Source of the DNA: an uncultured Clostridia bacterium
GTDB taxonomy: Bacteria > Bacillota_I > Bacilli_A > RF39 > UBA660
Direction of reading: 5' to 3'
Assembly (NCBI GenBank): GCA_947569225.1
Contig: CANORX010000031.1
Coordinates: 1-8,781 of the forward strand
Length of the DNA stretch: 8,781 nucleotides
The translations under genes and the position numbers were made by a program. The notes beneath the pieces are model-generated. The model worked only from the letters and a program-made list of their open reading frames with translations, made no database searches and was not told the origin of the DNA. Position 1 is the stretch's first letter, and the number at the start of each line of letters is the position of its first letter. Positions 1-6,924 of this stretch are shown here, piece after piece.

Positions 1-271
1 AGCTAATTAAAAAAAGTATACCAGTTAACAATTCCGTTATAAAATATAGTAAACTTATTTTTTCTTTGCAGTATGCACATTTACCTTTTAAAAAGATGTA
101 AGAAAAAAGTGGTATGTTCATATACCACTTTAGTGGTTCTTTACAATTAGGACAATGACTACTAGGTTTTATTGTACTTATTTTATTAGGAATTCTATAA
201 CCCATACATGCATAAAAACTTCCTAAGCAAATTCCTATTAAAAATATGAAAATATATATTATTATATTCAT
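1..271 (-). CDS. Prepilin peptidase (type IV leader peptidase), N-terminal part
   Basis: The first 90 codons are present and the gene runs off the window at base 1. The protein starts with a hydrophobic segment ending GICLGSF (13-19), then GYRIP (24-28), followed by the cytoplasmic zinc-binding loop with two CxxC pairs: C40-P-N-C43 and C65-A-Y-C68. This order (membrane helix, GSF, R-x-P, paired CxxC) is the N-terminal DiS_P_DiS domain of PilD/GspO/ComC-type enzymes. The catalytic aspartates lie in the missing part. The enzyme cleaves the leader of prepilins at the membrane and often methylates the new N-terminus. ATG at 271 follows a run of six G with 7 bases spacing, an unusual ribosome-binding site in such AT-rich DNA. 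It lies 18 bases after the platform gene stop, implying one operon. Confidence 0.92.
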   Translation of the reverse strand, partial: MNIIIYIFIFLIGICLGSFYACMGYRIPNKISTIKPSSHCPNCKEPLKWYMNIPLFSYIFLKGKCAYCKEKISLLYFITELLTGILFLIS

Positions 272-289
272 TTTAAATCCCCCCGTTTT

Positions 290-2113
290 CTAATTTAGTA
301 TTTGACTGCTTATTGAATACATTGGAAGTAAAATTGATATCATTATTCCTCCAACTACTACTGCTAATACTACCATAAGTATAGGTTCAATCAGGCTTTT
401 TAATGTGTTTGCAAGAGTTCTTTGTTCTCTTTGATAGTATTCGCTTACTTTTTCTAGCATCGTACTTAATTCTCCTGTAGATTCACCAGTTGTTATCATA
501 TAGTATGCAAGCTCAGGTACTACCCAGTTGTCTTTGAATGATAGACTGATTTTTTCTCCACGTAGTAAGTTAGATATTGTATCATACATTAGCATTTTGT
601 AAAATTCGTTAGTTGTTATTTTACTTAGTATGTCAATACTATCCGTTAATAAGATGTTGTTTCTATTTAGTACAGCAAATGTTTTTGCAAATAGATTCAT
701 TTCATTATAGATGATTAGTTTACCTATGATAGGAACGTGCATATATAGGTATTGCATAAATGTTCTAAAAGCTTTTACTTTTCTAAATAGAAATCTGTAT
801 ATTAATGTTACCACTATTATTCCCATAAATATGAATAGTAAATTGGTTTTAAGGAAAGCTGATAAATTTAATAAAGTAAGTGTTATTCCTGTTACTTCTT
901 CACCTAAGCCTCTATATATTTGTTCAAATTGAGGCACTATGTATATCATCATAAATGATATTATTACAACTGCTAATATTAAAATTATTGAAGGGTACGT
1001 TAGTGCACTTATCATTTGTTTTCTTGTTATTTCTTTTTCTTCGTAGTAATTACTCATGTCATCTAATGTGTCTTCTAAATTACCAATAAGTTCAGCTGCT
1101 TTTATCATGTTAATTAGTAATGGCGGAAATACATTTCCTTGTTTTCTTAAGGCTTCGCTGAATGCTTCACCAACAGATAGTTCATATACAACAGAATCAT
1201 ATACTTTTTTGTATTTTTTTCTTTTATCTTGTTCAGATAGGATTTTGACTGCATCTGTTAGAGGGATTCCACTTCTTATGTATGTAGATAGTTGTGCTAG
1301 CCAAAATATTAAATCCTTATTTTTCATAGGGTTTTCTAGGTATCTATTTTCTGAGTGTACAAAGTTAATCCACCAATTAGTTTTTATTTCATATACTTCA
1401 TATCCTGCGTCTAATAGATAAGAGTGAACATCTAATTTAGATAGTGCTGCAAAGTAACCTTTTATAAGTTTTCCTTCTTTGTTTTTAGCTAAATATCTGT
1501 ATGTAAGTTTTTTTTCTGTTCTTTCGGCATCTTTACCAAATTTGTCTATTAGTAATACTTCGAGTTCTCGCTCTCTTTTGTTTCTGTAATGTTTGACAAT
1601 CGCTAAGTTGTTCCATTTTTCTATGAAATAATCTTTAATTTTATTAGGTGTATGTTTGAAAAAGTACATAAATCTGTCATAAAGTGTTTTAAGTTTTTTT
1701 GCTATTAGGTCAAAGAAGTCACTAAATGATCTTACTATAAATAATGGAAATTCATAAAATATTACTTTTCCTGATTTGTATAAGCCCAAAGTTGTAGCTT
1801 TTCCTAATAGATAAAGTTCTATTCCAATTGGTTTTAGTATTTTAAAATATAGAAATTTTCCAATAATATAAAAGAATTTACTTATACATTTTATACAGAA
1901 TATTATTGTATAAATTATGTAACTAAATAATGTTATTAGTTTTGTAAAAATGAAATCGAAAACTTTAAATAGTCCATATGATGCATAACTTATAGTATTA
2001 TATATTTCTTTTCCTATATTTATTATGAAATTTATTATCATTTTAAAAATCCATTTGATTAAAGAAAGTAAGTAATCCCCTACGTTACCGATAATTCTTG
2101 CTACCCTTTTCAC
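290..2113 (-). CDS. Type II secretion/type IV pilus platform protein (GspF/PilC/ComGB family) with long N-terminal extension
   Basis: This 607-residue protein (counted from GTG 2113) has the GspF/PilC inner-membrane platform core from about residue 205. It begins with the typical strand-rich start YRYLAKNKEGKLIKGYFAAL, with LLDAGYEVYEI following. The first F domain is about 270-394 and contains SGIPLTDAVKIL and AAELIGNLEDTL; the second is about 472-597 and contains FAVLNRNNILLTDSIDIL and TTGESTGELSTML. Membrane segments are visible near 374-393, 424-440 and 576-596. Such proteins anchor the assembly ATPase and help extrude pseudopilins. Usual family length is about 350-410. The extra ~190 residues at the N-terminus are rich in Ile, Phe, Tyr and Lys, with several hydrophobic or amphipathic stretches (about 10-155) and then a basic linker; I recognise no domain there. 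A prepilin peptidase gene follows after 18 bases. Family call secure; which pilus or secretion system it serves is unknown. Confidence 0.93.
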   Translation of the reverse strand: MKRVARIIGNVGDYLLSLIKWIFKMIINFIINIGKEIYNTISYASYGLFKVFDFIFTKLITLFSYIIYTIIFCIKCISKFFYIIGKFLYFKILKPIGIELYLLGKATTLGLYKSGKVIFYEFPLFIVRSFSDFFDLIAKKLKTLYDRFMYFFKHTPNKIKDYFIEKWNNLAIVKHYRNKRERELEVLLIDKFGKDAERTEKKLTYRYLAKNKEGKLIKGYFAALSKLDVHSYLLDAGYEVYEIKTNWWINFVHSENRYLENPMKNKDLIFWLAQLSTYIRSGIPLTDAVKILSEQDKRKKYKKVYDSVVYELSVGEAFSEALRKQGNVFPPLLINMIKAAELIGNLEDTLDDMSNYYEEKEITRKQMISALTYPSIILILAVVIISFMMIYIVPQFEQIYRGLGEEVTGITLTLLNLSAFLKTNLLFIFMGIIVVTLIYRFLFRKVKAFRTFMQYLYMHVPIIGKLIIYNEMNLFAKTFAVLNRNNILLTDSIDILSKITTNEFYKMLMYDTISNLLRGEKISLSFKDNWVVPELAYYMITTGESTGELSTMLEKVSEYYQREQRTLANTLKSLIEPILMVVLAVVVGGIMISILLPMYSISSQILN

Positions 2114-2121
2114 AATAAACA

Positions 2122-2128
2122 CCCTCTT
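2122..2128 (-). promoter_or_regulatory. Ribosome-binding site that sets a GTG start at 2113
   Basis: AAGAGGG (2128-2122, minus strand) lies 8 bases before GTG at 2113. The longer reading from GTG at 2122 would overlap this site, leaving no spacer, so the start at 2113 is preferred. Confidence 0.6.
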
Positions 2129-2146
2129 ACTCTTTACTATAAGTTA

Positions 2147-2175
2147 AGTATAACATATGTGAGTGGATATTTAAA
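2147..2175 (-). promoter_or_regulatory. Extended -10 promoter for the pilus platform gene
   Basis: On the minus strand, TATACT (2152-2147) is preceded by TGT, giving the extended -10 pattern TGnTATACT. TTTAAA (2175-2170) lies 17 bp upstream as a weak -35 box. The position, about 34 bases before the GTG start, suits transcription of the GspF/PilC-like gene and the prepilin peptidase. The gap 2114-2220 otherwise holds only a 7-bp inverted repeat (ATAATTT / AAATTAT) without a T-run on this strand. Confidence 0.55.
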
Positions 2176-2220
2176 GTTATTTTTTATAATTTGCTACTTT
2201 AGAAATTATGTTATTTTCTT

Positions 2221-2391
2221 TTATTTGTTTATTATCTCAGCTTTACAAAGCGATACAAAGGCTGGGTTTGAATTGTTATTTACTATAAGGAGTACCATAC
2301 TAAATTCACTTTTTAAAACAGTTCCTTGTGAGAGAGTTTGTCCGCCTGAGTTTATATCTACACTAGGCGTTTCCGACAGGTAAATATGTTC
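2221..2391 (-). pseudogene. Out-of-frame C-terminal continuation of the collagen-like protein
   Basis: In the +1 frame relative to the collagen-like ORF, the minus strand is open from 2391 to a TAA at 2223-2221. It reads SVDINSGGQTLSQG, then TVLKSEFSMVLLIV, NNNSNPAFVSLCKAEIINK. There is no ATG, GTG or TTG start near its beginning, so it cannot be a free-standing gene of that length. It shares composition and the VSLC(R/K) motif with the upstream ORF (AVSLCRIASITI there, FVSLCKAEIINK here), which supports both being one protein of about 200 residues. Dropping one base at the TAG (GCC-TAG-T to GCC-AGT) joins them as YLPVGNA-SVDINSGGQTL. The shift must occur between 2391 and 2363. I see no ribosome-binding-like stimulator as in prfB, so mutation or sequencing error is likelier than programmed frameshifting. 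Confidence 0.65.
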
Positions 2392-2824
2392 TTATTGCGT
2401 TTTCACAGTTTTGTCCACAGTCGTTGTTGGTAGTTGGGTCTGGCAGATAGGTTATGTTGTCGTTATAAGTACTGCTTGTTATAGTTATTGATGCTATTCT
2501 ACAAAGTGATACAGCTTCTTCAGGAGTTCCTTGGTTATTACCCAACTGAAATAGTCCAGCATTTGGATTAGAGTTTGGACCTGGTAATAATGAACCTGGG
2601 CTTCCACTTACGTTGTTTCTGCTTTCCATCACTATTATTAAGTTGTCATTTGGATATAATGAGATTATTTGCTCAATTATGTTTCTCATTTGCGCTACGC
2701 AAGCACATTCTGTCGTAGGTAAAGTTTCGCCTGTAGGACCAGTTGGGTCTTGTAGACCTGGTGTACCTGTATTGATACAACATAGTGGATATTTTTTGCT
2801 TTCTTCTTCTATTCTTCTTTGCAT
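2363..2824 (-). CDS. Collagen-like surface-type protein, N-terminal part (frame-disrupted)
   Basis: The open frame encodes 153 residues. The start is charged (QRRIEEESKK), then CC, a short Gly-Pro-Thr-rich stretch (GTPGLQDPTGPTGETLP, about 20-36) like the Gly-X-Y repeats of bacterial collagen-like proteins, and a Cys-containing helix ECACVAQMRNIIEQII (39-54). A Ser/Gly/Pro/Asn-rich region and beta-strand-like segments with further Cys follow. There is no signal peptide. From memory it resembles small collagen-like proteins of spore-forming Firmicutes, some found on exosporium or cell surfaces, but I cannot confirm the family. The frame stops at TAG just after TYLPVGNA, yet protein-like sequence continues in the +1 frame to 2221, so this is probably not the true C-terminus. 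The start at 2824 lacks its own ribosome-binding site. It may be a decaying gene, or intact apart from an assembly error. Confidence 0.6.
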   Translation of the reverse strand: MQRRIEEESKKYPLCCINTGTPGLQDPTGPTGETLPTTECACVAQMRNIIEQIISLYPNDNLIIVMESRNNVSGSPGSLLPGPNSNPNAGLFQLGNNQGTPEEAVSLCRIASITITSSTYNDNITYLPDPTTNNDCGQNCENAIRTYLPVGNA

Positions 2825-2860
2825 TTAACAATATCTTTCATAATTCATATAGTCTCCTTT
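2825..2860 (-). promoter_or_regulatory. Strong ribosome-binding site on a 7-codon leader ORF abutting the next ATG
   Basis: The minus strand has AAAGGAGAC (2860-2852) correctly spaced before ATG at 2848. That ATG reads M-N-Y-E-R-Y-C and then TAA (2827-2825), which is followed with no gap, in the same frame, by ATG CAA AGA, the start of the collagen-like gene. The downstream ATG has no ribosome-binding site of its own. Either this is a leader peptide with stop-start re-initiation, or the TAA is a nonsense mutation in codon 8 of a longer gene. The arrangement is seen directly; the interpretation is open. Confidence 0.6.
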
Positions 2861-2900
2861 CTTAAGGATGATATATGAGTTAATAAATATTTTGATAATT

Positions 2901-2939
2901 ATTAAAAACTATGATTCTGTTTTTAAAGATTCATAGTTT
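2901..2939 (-). terminator. Terminator-like hairpin after the phospholipase-like gene
   Basis: AAACTATGA (2906-2914) pairs perfectly with TCATAGTTT (2931-2939). The stem extends inward by three more pairs after one mismatch, around a GTTTTTAA-type loop. On the minus strand the stem is followed by TTAATAATT, giving a run of five T counting the stem end. The stem is AT-rich, so termination may be partial, but the position between two genes fits the end of the phospholipase-like transcript. Confidence 0.55.
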
Positions 2940-2983
2940 GTTATATATAATTTAAGTTTATAAAACTCAATTTAGAATTAAGT

Positions 2984-3118
2984 TTAACGTCTTAATTTTC
3001 TTTGTAAATCTTTTATTGCTAAATTGTCTAGCACTTATATCTTTTTTTCTTCTGATGATAATTTAGCTAAAGTGAAACTATTTGGAAACTTAATTATTTC
3101 ATCTTTTAATTTCTGTTT
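2984..3118 (-). other. Possible short coding remnant downstream of the phospholipase-like gene
   Basis: Directly after the stop of the phospholipase-like gene, the same frame stays open for 27 codons (3118-3038), including the protein-like stretch KLKDEIIKFPNSF and LAKLSSEEKK. It then meets TAA (3037-3035) and runs a further 16 codons (VLDNLAIKDLQRKLRR) to TAA at 2986-2984. A run of seven A (minus strand, 3048-3042) just before the first TAA could hide an indel: one extra A would open a different frame reading DISARQFSNKRF and onward. There is no start codon with a ribosome-binding site. In such AT-rich DNA an open run of this length is not statistically strong, so this may be nothing. The rest of the gap 2849-3118 holds the hairpin listed separately. 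Confidence 0.2.
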
Positions 3119-3826
3119 TTATTTGTATATTTTTTTATTTAATGACGCATCATTTTGTTTAGTTGTTATCATATTCATAATGTTTTCTATAATTATGTCA
3201 ATATTTTGAATTAGTGGATTATATGTTCTTAAATAATCAGTTACAGATTTTATAATATTCCAATCTACATAATAAGTATGTGTGTCACTTATGAATTTTA
3301 CAATATTTAGTTCAATTACTTCTGGTGTTAAGATTACATCTCTATAAGTTGTGCGAACTTTGGTATTTATTTTATCCCAATCACTATGAAGTTTTTGCAA
3401 TTCTTCTAAATTTGTATTTTTCTCATTGTTAGTAGCAGAATTATTAAGTTTTTCTTCTATATTTAAATATTTATAGATCATTAAATCAGTAAGTAAGTGC
3501 CATAAGTAACCTATGTAAAATGAATTTTGTTTTTCTATTAATGATAGCGTATTCCAAAAATGTGATATGTCTGGATTGCTACTTACTCCATAGTGCATCC
3601 CAGCATTGTTTAATATGGATTCCTTTTCTTGTATTCTAGCTTCAAAACATGAAAAGTCTGGCATATCAGGTGTTTTAATTTGTTTATATTTTTCTTTAGT
3701 CCACTCTAGGCCATTATCTTTATAATATTTTTTTAGTAAGTCAGGGGCTTCTAATCCATAAACAAAACTTCTGTTTTTTCGTGATTCTTCACTACTTGAT
3801 GCTAAATGTATGTAATATCCTGGCAT
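3119..3826 (-). CDS. Probable zinc-dependent phospholipase C-like protein
   Basis: This 235-residue protein has no signal peptide or clear membrane segment, so it is probably cytosolic. The opening MPGYYIHLA, then GLEAPDLL (24-31), the MHYG and SHFW segments with His78 and His89, and GYLWHLLTDLMI (106-117) with His110 and Asp114 resemble the spaced His/Asp metal ligands of the zinc-dependent phospholipase C/S1-P1-like family (Zn_dep_PLPC type). In that family an N-terminal His, an A-P-D motif and an H-x-x-x-D helix are typical. Proteins of this cytosolic subtype are mostly uncharacterised, so lipase activity should not be assumed. The C-terminal half (about 120-235) is Lys/Asn/Ile-rich and not recognisable. 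The ATG at 3826 is well placed after AAGAGGT. The gene has its own consensus promoter and appears monocistronic. The family call is by motif spacing only. Confidence 0.6.
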   Translation of the reverse strand: MPGYYIHLASSSEESRKNRSFVYGLEAPDLLKKYYKDNGLEWTKEKYKQIKTPDMPDFSCFEARIQEKESILNNAGMHYGVSSNPDISHFWNTLSLIEKQNSFYIGYLWHLLTDLMIYKYLNIEEKLNNSATNNEKNTNLEELQKLHSDWDKINTKVRTTYRDVILTPEVIELNIVKFISDTHTYYVDWNIIKSVTDYLRTYNPLIQNIDIIIENIMNMITTKQNDASLNKKIYK

Positions 3827-3857
3827 GAGTATGACCTCTTTTCTTTTTAATATGATT

Positions 3858-3887
3858 ATTATACTTTATCTTTTATATTTGTGTCAA
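3858..3887 (-). promoter_or_regulatory. Sigma-A type promoter for the phospholipase C-like gene
   Basis: The minus strand carries a perfect -35 box TTGACA (3887-3882) and a perfect -10 box TATAAT (3863-3858) separated by 18 bp. It lies directly downstream of the dnaJ terminator and about 32 bases upstream of the next ATG. A clear ribosome-binding site AAGAGGT (3840-3834) lies between. Both boxes match consensus, which suggests constitutive, fairly strong expression. I saw no operator-like inverted repeat over the boxes. Confidence 0.85.
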
Positions 3888-3896
3888 TTTTATCAT

Positions 3897-3933
3897 AAAA
3901 ACCTTTGATTCTATGTCTTAGAAACAAAGGTTT
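3897..3933 (-). terminator. Rho-independent terminator of the dnaK-pepF-dnaJ operon
   Basis: Just after the dnaJ stop, the minus strand forms a 15-position stem with one mismatch: AAACCTTTGTTTCTA pairs with TAGAATCAAAGGTTT around the loop AGACA. A run of T at the 3' end (3901-3897) follows. It is the best stem-loop in the window. On the plus strand the hairpin is also followed by a T-rich stretch, but no plus-strand gene ends here. Confidence 0.85.
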
Positions 3934-3939
3934 ATATTT

Positions 3940-5070
3940 TTATTTATTTAGTTTTTCAAATCTTCTAAATGCTTCATTGTCATCAAGAGAAGTGTTTTTT
4001 AATTCATTAAATAATTCTTTTTGTGTTTTATTTAGTTTTGTAGGAAGTATTAGTTTTAATACAATGTATAAGTCTCCAGGACGTCCTGTATGAACGTTTG
4101 CTATTCCTTTTCCTTTGACTCTAAGTATTTCTCCTGCTTGGCTACCACTAGGGATTTTTACTTCTATTCTTCCATCTAATGTGTTCATTTCTCTTACAGA
4201 ACCTAATACTAAGTCTGTTACTGTTACAGGTAGTTCTACATAAAGGTCACTTTCTTCTCTTTTAAATAGTGGGTGATTGTTTACAGTGAATTCGATATAT
4301 AAGTCTCCGTTAGGGCCACCATTTATTCCACATTCACCTTTTCCACTCATTCTTATTTGTTCGCCTGTATTTATTCCTTTAGGGACTTCAATAGTGTATG
4401 TTTTTCTTTGTTTGATTTTACCTTTTCCGCGACATTCAGAACAACTTTTTTTAAATGTATGTCCAATACCTCCACAGTCTCTACATTGTGTTTTAGTCAT
4501 TATTGTACCAATTATAGTCCTGGTTTCACTTTGAACAACACCAGATCCTCCACATGTAGAACAAGTGATTTTGTCAAATCCTCCTTCACCATGACATGAT
4601 TCACAGTTATCGATTACATCTATAGTTATATCTTTTTTTGCACCATAGGCTGCGTCTATAAAATCTATTTTTAAGTTATATACTAAATCGTTACCTCGTC
4701 TTCTATGACCAGTTTTTCTTCCGAATCCTCCCATGCCACCGAATCCAAACGATGAGAAGTCATTGCCTCCAAATAAGTCGTCAAATATGCTAGAGAAATC
4801 GAATCCGCTGAAATCATATCCGCCTGCGCCTCCACTAGCACCTCCACCACTGAATGCTGCGTGTCCAAATTGATCATATTTAGCTCTTTCATTAGCATCG
4901 CTTAAAACTACATAGGCTTCTTGTGCCTCTTTAAATTTTTCTGCGCCATCTGGGTCTTTACATATGTCTGGGTGATATTTTTTTGCTAATTTTCTAAAAG
5001 CGCTTTTTATTTCAGATTCGCTAGCGTTTTTTTCAACGCCTAATACTTCATAGTAATCTCTTTTATTCAT
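3940..5070 (-). CDS. dnaJ: Chaperone protein DnaJ (type I Hsp40)
   Basis: This encodes a complete 376-residue type I DnaJ, the co-chaperone that delivers substrates to DnaK and stimulates its ATPase. The J domain (about 1-68) carries the essential HPD tripeptide at 33-35. A Gly/Phe-rich linker spans about 72-118. The zinc-finger domain has four CxxC pairs at C156/C159, C170/C173, C196/C199 and C210/C213, each followed by the usual Gly-rich turn, so both zinc sites are intact. Two beta-barrel substrate-binding domains follow (about 221-345), with a short C-terminal dimerisation segment. ATG at 5070 lies 2 bp after the peptidase stop, and its ribosome-binding site (AGAAGGTG) falls inside the end of that gene. 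It is the last gene of the chaperone operon. No key residue is missing. Confidence 0.98.
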   Translation of the reverse strand: MNKRDYYEVLGVEKNASESEIKSAFRKLAKKYHPDICKDPDGAEKFKEAQEAYVVLSDANERAKYDQFGHAAFSGGGASGGAGGYDFSGFDFSSIFDDLFGGNDFSSFGFGGMGGFGRKTGHRRRGNDLVYNLKIDFIDAAYGAKKDITIDVIDNCESCHGEGGFDKITCSTCGGSGVVQSETRTIIGTIMTKTQCRDCGGIGHTFKKSCSECRGKGKIKQRKTYTIEVPKGINTGEQIRMSGKGECGINGGPNGDLYIEFTVNNHPLFKREESDLYVELPVTVTDLVLGSVREMNTLDGRIEVKIPSGSQAGEILRVKGKGIANVHTGRPGDLYIVLKLILPTKLNKTQKELFNELKNTSLDDNEAFRRFEKLNK

Positions 5071-5072
5071 TC

Positions 5073-6878
5073 TTATTCACCTTCTTTGTCATAATATATT
5101 TTTTCAAATGTGTCTAATAATGTTTCAAAATATTTAATGGCAGTTATGTATATTAATTCGTCCGTTAAATCTATTCCTAATATTTTAAATGCTTCATTAG
5201 GCCAAACGTTAGAACCAGTACTTAAAAACTTTATATATTTATCCAACATTTCTTTGTTACCTTTTAATATTTCATTTGATACATTAATGGCAACGCTTAT
5301 TGAAATAGCATAATTATATAGATAAAAATTCATATAATAATGATTTCTTTGTATCCAACTAACATTACTTAAATCATTTTCTATTACATAATTACTATTA
5401 TATAATTTATACGAATCACTTACTAATTTATCTAAATAATCTTTAGATAAGGTTCCACCATTATTAATGTATTCATACATTTGTTGTTCTATTTTACTTT
5501 CTCTATTAGTCATAAATAAATTTGATTTGATTACATTTATCATATTTTCTATTCCAGAAAGTTTTTCTTCTTTGCTATTACTTTTGTTCATTAAATAGTT
5601 TGATAATAAACATTCATTAGTAAGAGAAGCAACTTCTGCAACTAAGTTTGATATATATCTATATTGTATAGGATTGTTTTCTATTATAAATTTTTGTTGA
5701 ATTGCATGCCCTAATTCATGAATTAATATTGATATAGAACTAAAATTTGAGTTATAGTTTATAAGAATTTTAGGATTTTTTAATTTATTAGGAGTTGTAT
5801 ATCCTCCACTACATTTTCCTTTATATCCTATGTAATCTATCCATCTATTATCAAATGCTTCATTTATTATTGATAAGTATTTTTCTCCTAGCGGGCTTAG
5901 AGCTTTTTTAATTAAATCTTGCGCTTCTTCTATAGTATATTCTTTATCATTTCTACTTAATTCTAGACCTAAATCATATGTATGTAGTTCATCTATTTTT
6001 AATATTTTCTTTTTAAGTTTAAAATATTTTTGATAAGAATTTATATTTTTTTCACATGTGTTAGTTAATACTTTAAAAACTTTATTATCTAAGTTTAATT
6101 CAAATAATTTTGCTTCCCATGCATTAGTAAATTTATGTAGTTTTGCTATAGTGTTATTTCCTTTTACATATGAATTTAATAGTCCTGCTGTAGTATTACC
6201 ATATTCATTAAGTTTTTCGTTAAAGCTAGTATAAACTTTTTTTCTTATTTCTCTATTTTTGTTTCTCATTAATTTACTGTAGTTATTTATCGTTATATTT
6301 TCTATTGTTTTGTCTTCTAAAGTTATTGTACCATAGTTATGTTCTCTATTTATTAAATCCCTATATATATTAGAGGAATTATCTAAAGCACTTGTTAATT
6401 CTGAAATTATATTTTCTTGATTTTCAGTTAGAGTATGTTTTTTGTTTCTATATACTTTGTCTAATAAGTGTTTATATTCCTTTAATTTTTCACAATCTTT
6501 AAATAATTTTTTGTAATTGGAATCGTTTAGTTTAAGTAATTCTTCATCAAAAAAGTTCGTATTTATTTTAAGTTTACTATATAGATTTTGTGTAGTACTT
6601 TCTCTTTCAATGTTCTCTTTTATTCCAAGTGTTTCATCATTTTTTAAAGTTGCATAAAAGTATAAAAGTTGAATGTTAGCGCTTATATTGGTACGATTTT
6701 CTAAAAATTCATATATTTTGTTAGCGTCTTTTGTACATCCTTTATAGTTTTTTAGTGATTCTATTTCTTTTGTTGTTTTTTTTAGTACCTCATTAAATTC
6801 ATCATCATTTTTAAAAAAGTCTGTTAAGTCCCATTTATATTTTTCTGGTACTTCATCTCTAATTTTATAATTATACAT
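5073..6878 (-). CDS. pepF: M3-family zinc oligoendopeptidase (PepF-like)
   Basis: This 601-residue protein has the length and motif order of M3B oligoendopeptidase F, a cytosolic zinc metallopeptidase that cuts short peptides. The zinc site HELGH lies at residues 387-391 (His387 and His391 as ligands, Glu388 catalytic). The likely third ligand is Glu415 in [11 protein letters not shown], at the spacing usual for the family. The pocket segment GKCSGGY (354-360) sits about 30 residues before the zinc motif. The C-terminal stretch with [12 protein letters not shown] (513-524) matches the Tyr/His-rich substrate-binding region of M3 enzymes. The N-terminal ~200 residues are helical and Lys/Asn-rich. 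ATG at 6878 follows AGGAG with good spacing. The stop is 2 bp before dnaJ, so the two are almost certainly co-transcribed and translationally coupled. Placement between dnaK and dnaJ is unusual. The family call is firm; the exact subfamily (PepF versus another M3B member) is less certain. Confidence 0.93.
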   Translation of the reverse strand: MYNYKIRDEVPEKYKWDLTDFFKNDDEFNEVLKKTTKEIESLKNYKGCTKDANKIYEFLENRTNISANIQLLYFYATLKNDETLGIKENIERESTTQNLYSKLKINTNFFDEELLKLNDSNYKKLFKDCEKLKEYKHLLDKVYRNKKHTLTENQENIISELTSALDNSSNIYRDLINREHNYGTITLEDKTIENITINNYSKLMRNKNREIRKKVYTSFNEKLNEYGNTTAGLLNSYVKGNNTIAKLHKFTNAWEAKLFELNLDNKVFKVLTNTCEKNINSYQKYFKLKKKILKIDELHTYDLGLELSRNDKEYTIEEAQDLIKKALSPLGEKYLSIINEAFDNRWIDYIGYKGKCSGGYTTPNKLKNPKILINYNSNFSSISILIHELGHAIQQKFIIENNPIQYRYISNLVAEVASLTNECLLSNYLMNKSNSKEEKLSGIENMINVIKSNLFMTNRESKIEQQMYEYINNGGTLSKDYLDKLVSDSYKLYNSNYVIENDLSNVSWIQRNHYYMNFYLYNYAISISVAINVSNEILKGNKEMLDKYIKFLSTGSNVWPNEAFKILGIDLTDELIYITAIKYFETLLDTFEKIYYDKEGE

Positions 6879-6890
6879 ATTTTTCTCCTA

Positions 6891-6919
6891 AAAATTAAGG
6901 TTCTAGATTTACTAGAACC
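6891..6919 (-). terminator. Intercistronic hairpin with T-rich tail between dnaK and pepF
   Basis: On the minus strand, just after the dnaK stop, GGTTCTAG and CTAGAACC form a perfect 8-bp stem (arms 6919-6912 and 6906-6899) around the loop TAAAT. TTAATTTTT follows, and then the pepF ribosome-binding site. The short stem and interrupted T-run suggest partial termination or a stability/processing element that would lower expression of the downstream genes relative to dnaK, rather than a full stop. That role is inferred; the inverted repeat itself is directly visible. Confidence 0.55.
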
Positions 6920-6924
6920 CTAGT

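Noticed and set aside
1056..1421. Plus-strand open frame of 121 codons opposite the pilus platform gene
   Set aside because: It lies wholly antisense to the conserved first F domain and has no ribosome-binding site or recognisable motif.
2363..2370. Programmed +1 frameshift like prfB at the TAG
   Set aside because: The stop context (GCC TAG T) superficially allows a +1 shift, but there is no AGG-rich internal ribosome-binding signal just upstream and no slippery codon, so mutation or error is more likely.
2159..2383. Plus-strand open frame of 74 codons
   Set aside because: It is antisense to the out-of-frame C-terminal part of the collagen-like gene, and its translation is low-complexity Phe/Ile-rich; no ribosome-binding site supports it.
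2870..2898. Possible promoter upstream of the collagen-like gene (TTATCA, 17 bp, TATATC on the minus strand)
   Set aside because: Both boxes are weak in very AT-rich DNA and the predicted start would leave almost no leader before the ribosome-binding site.
4683..4898. Minus-strand 71-codon frame inside dnaJ
   Set aside because: It is an alternative frame over the Gly/Phe-rich linker of dnaJ, which is intact and explains the DNA.
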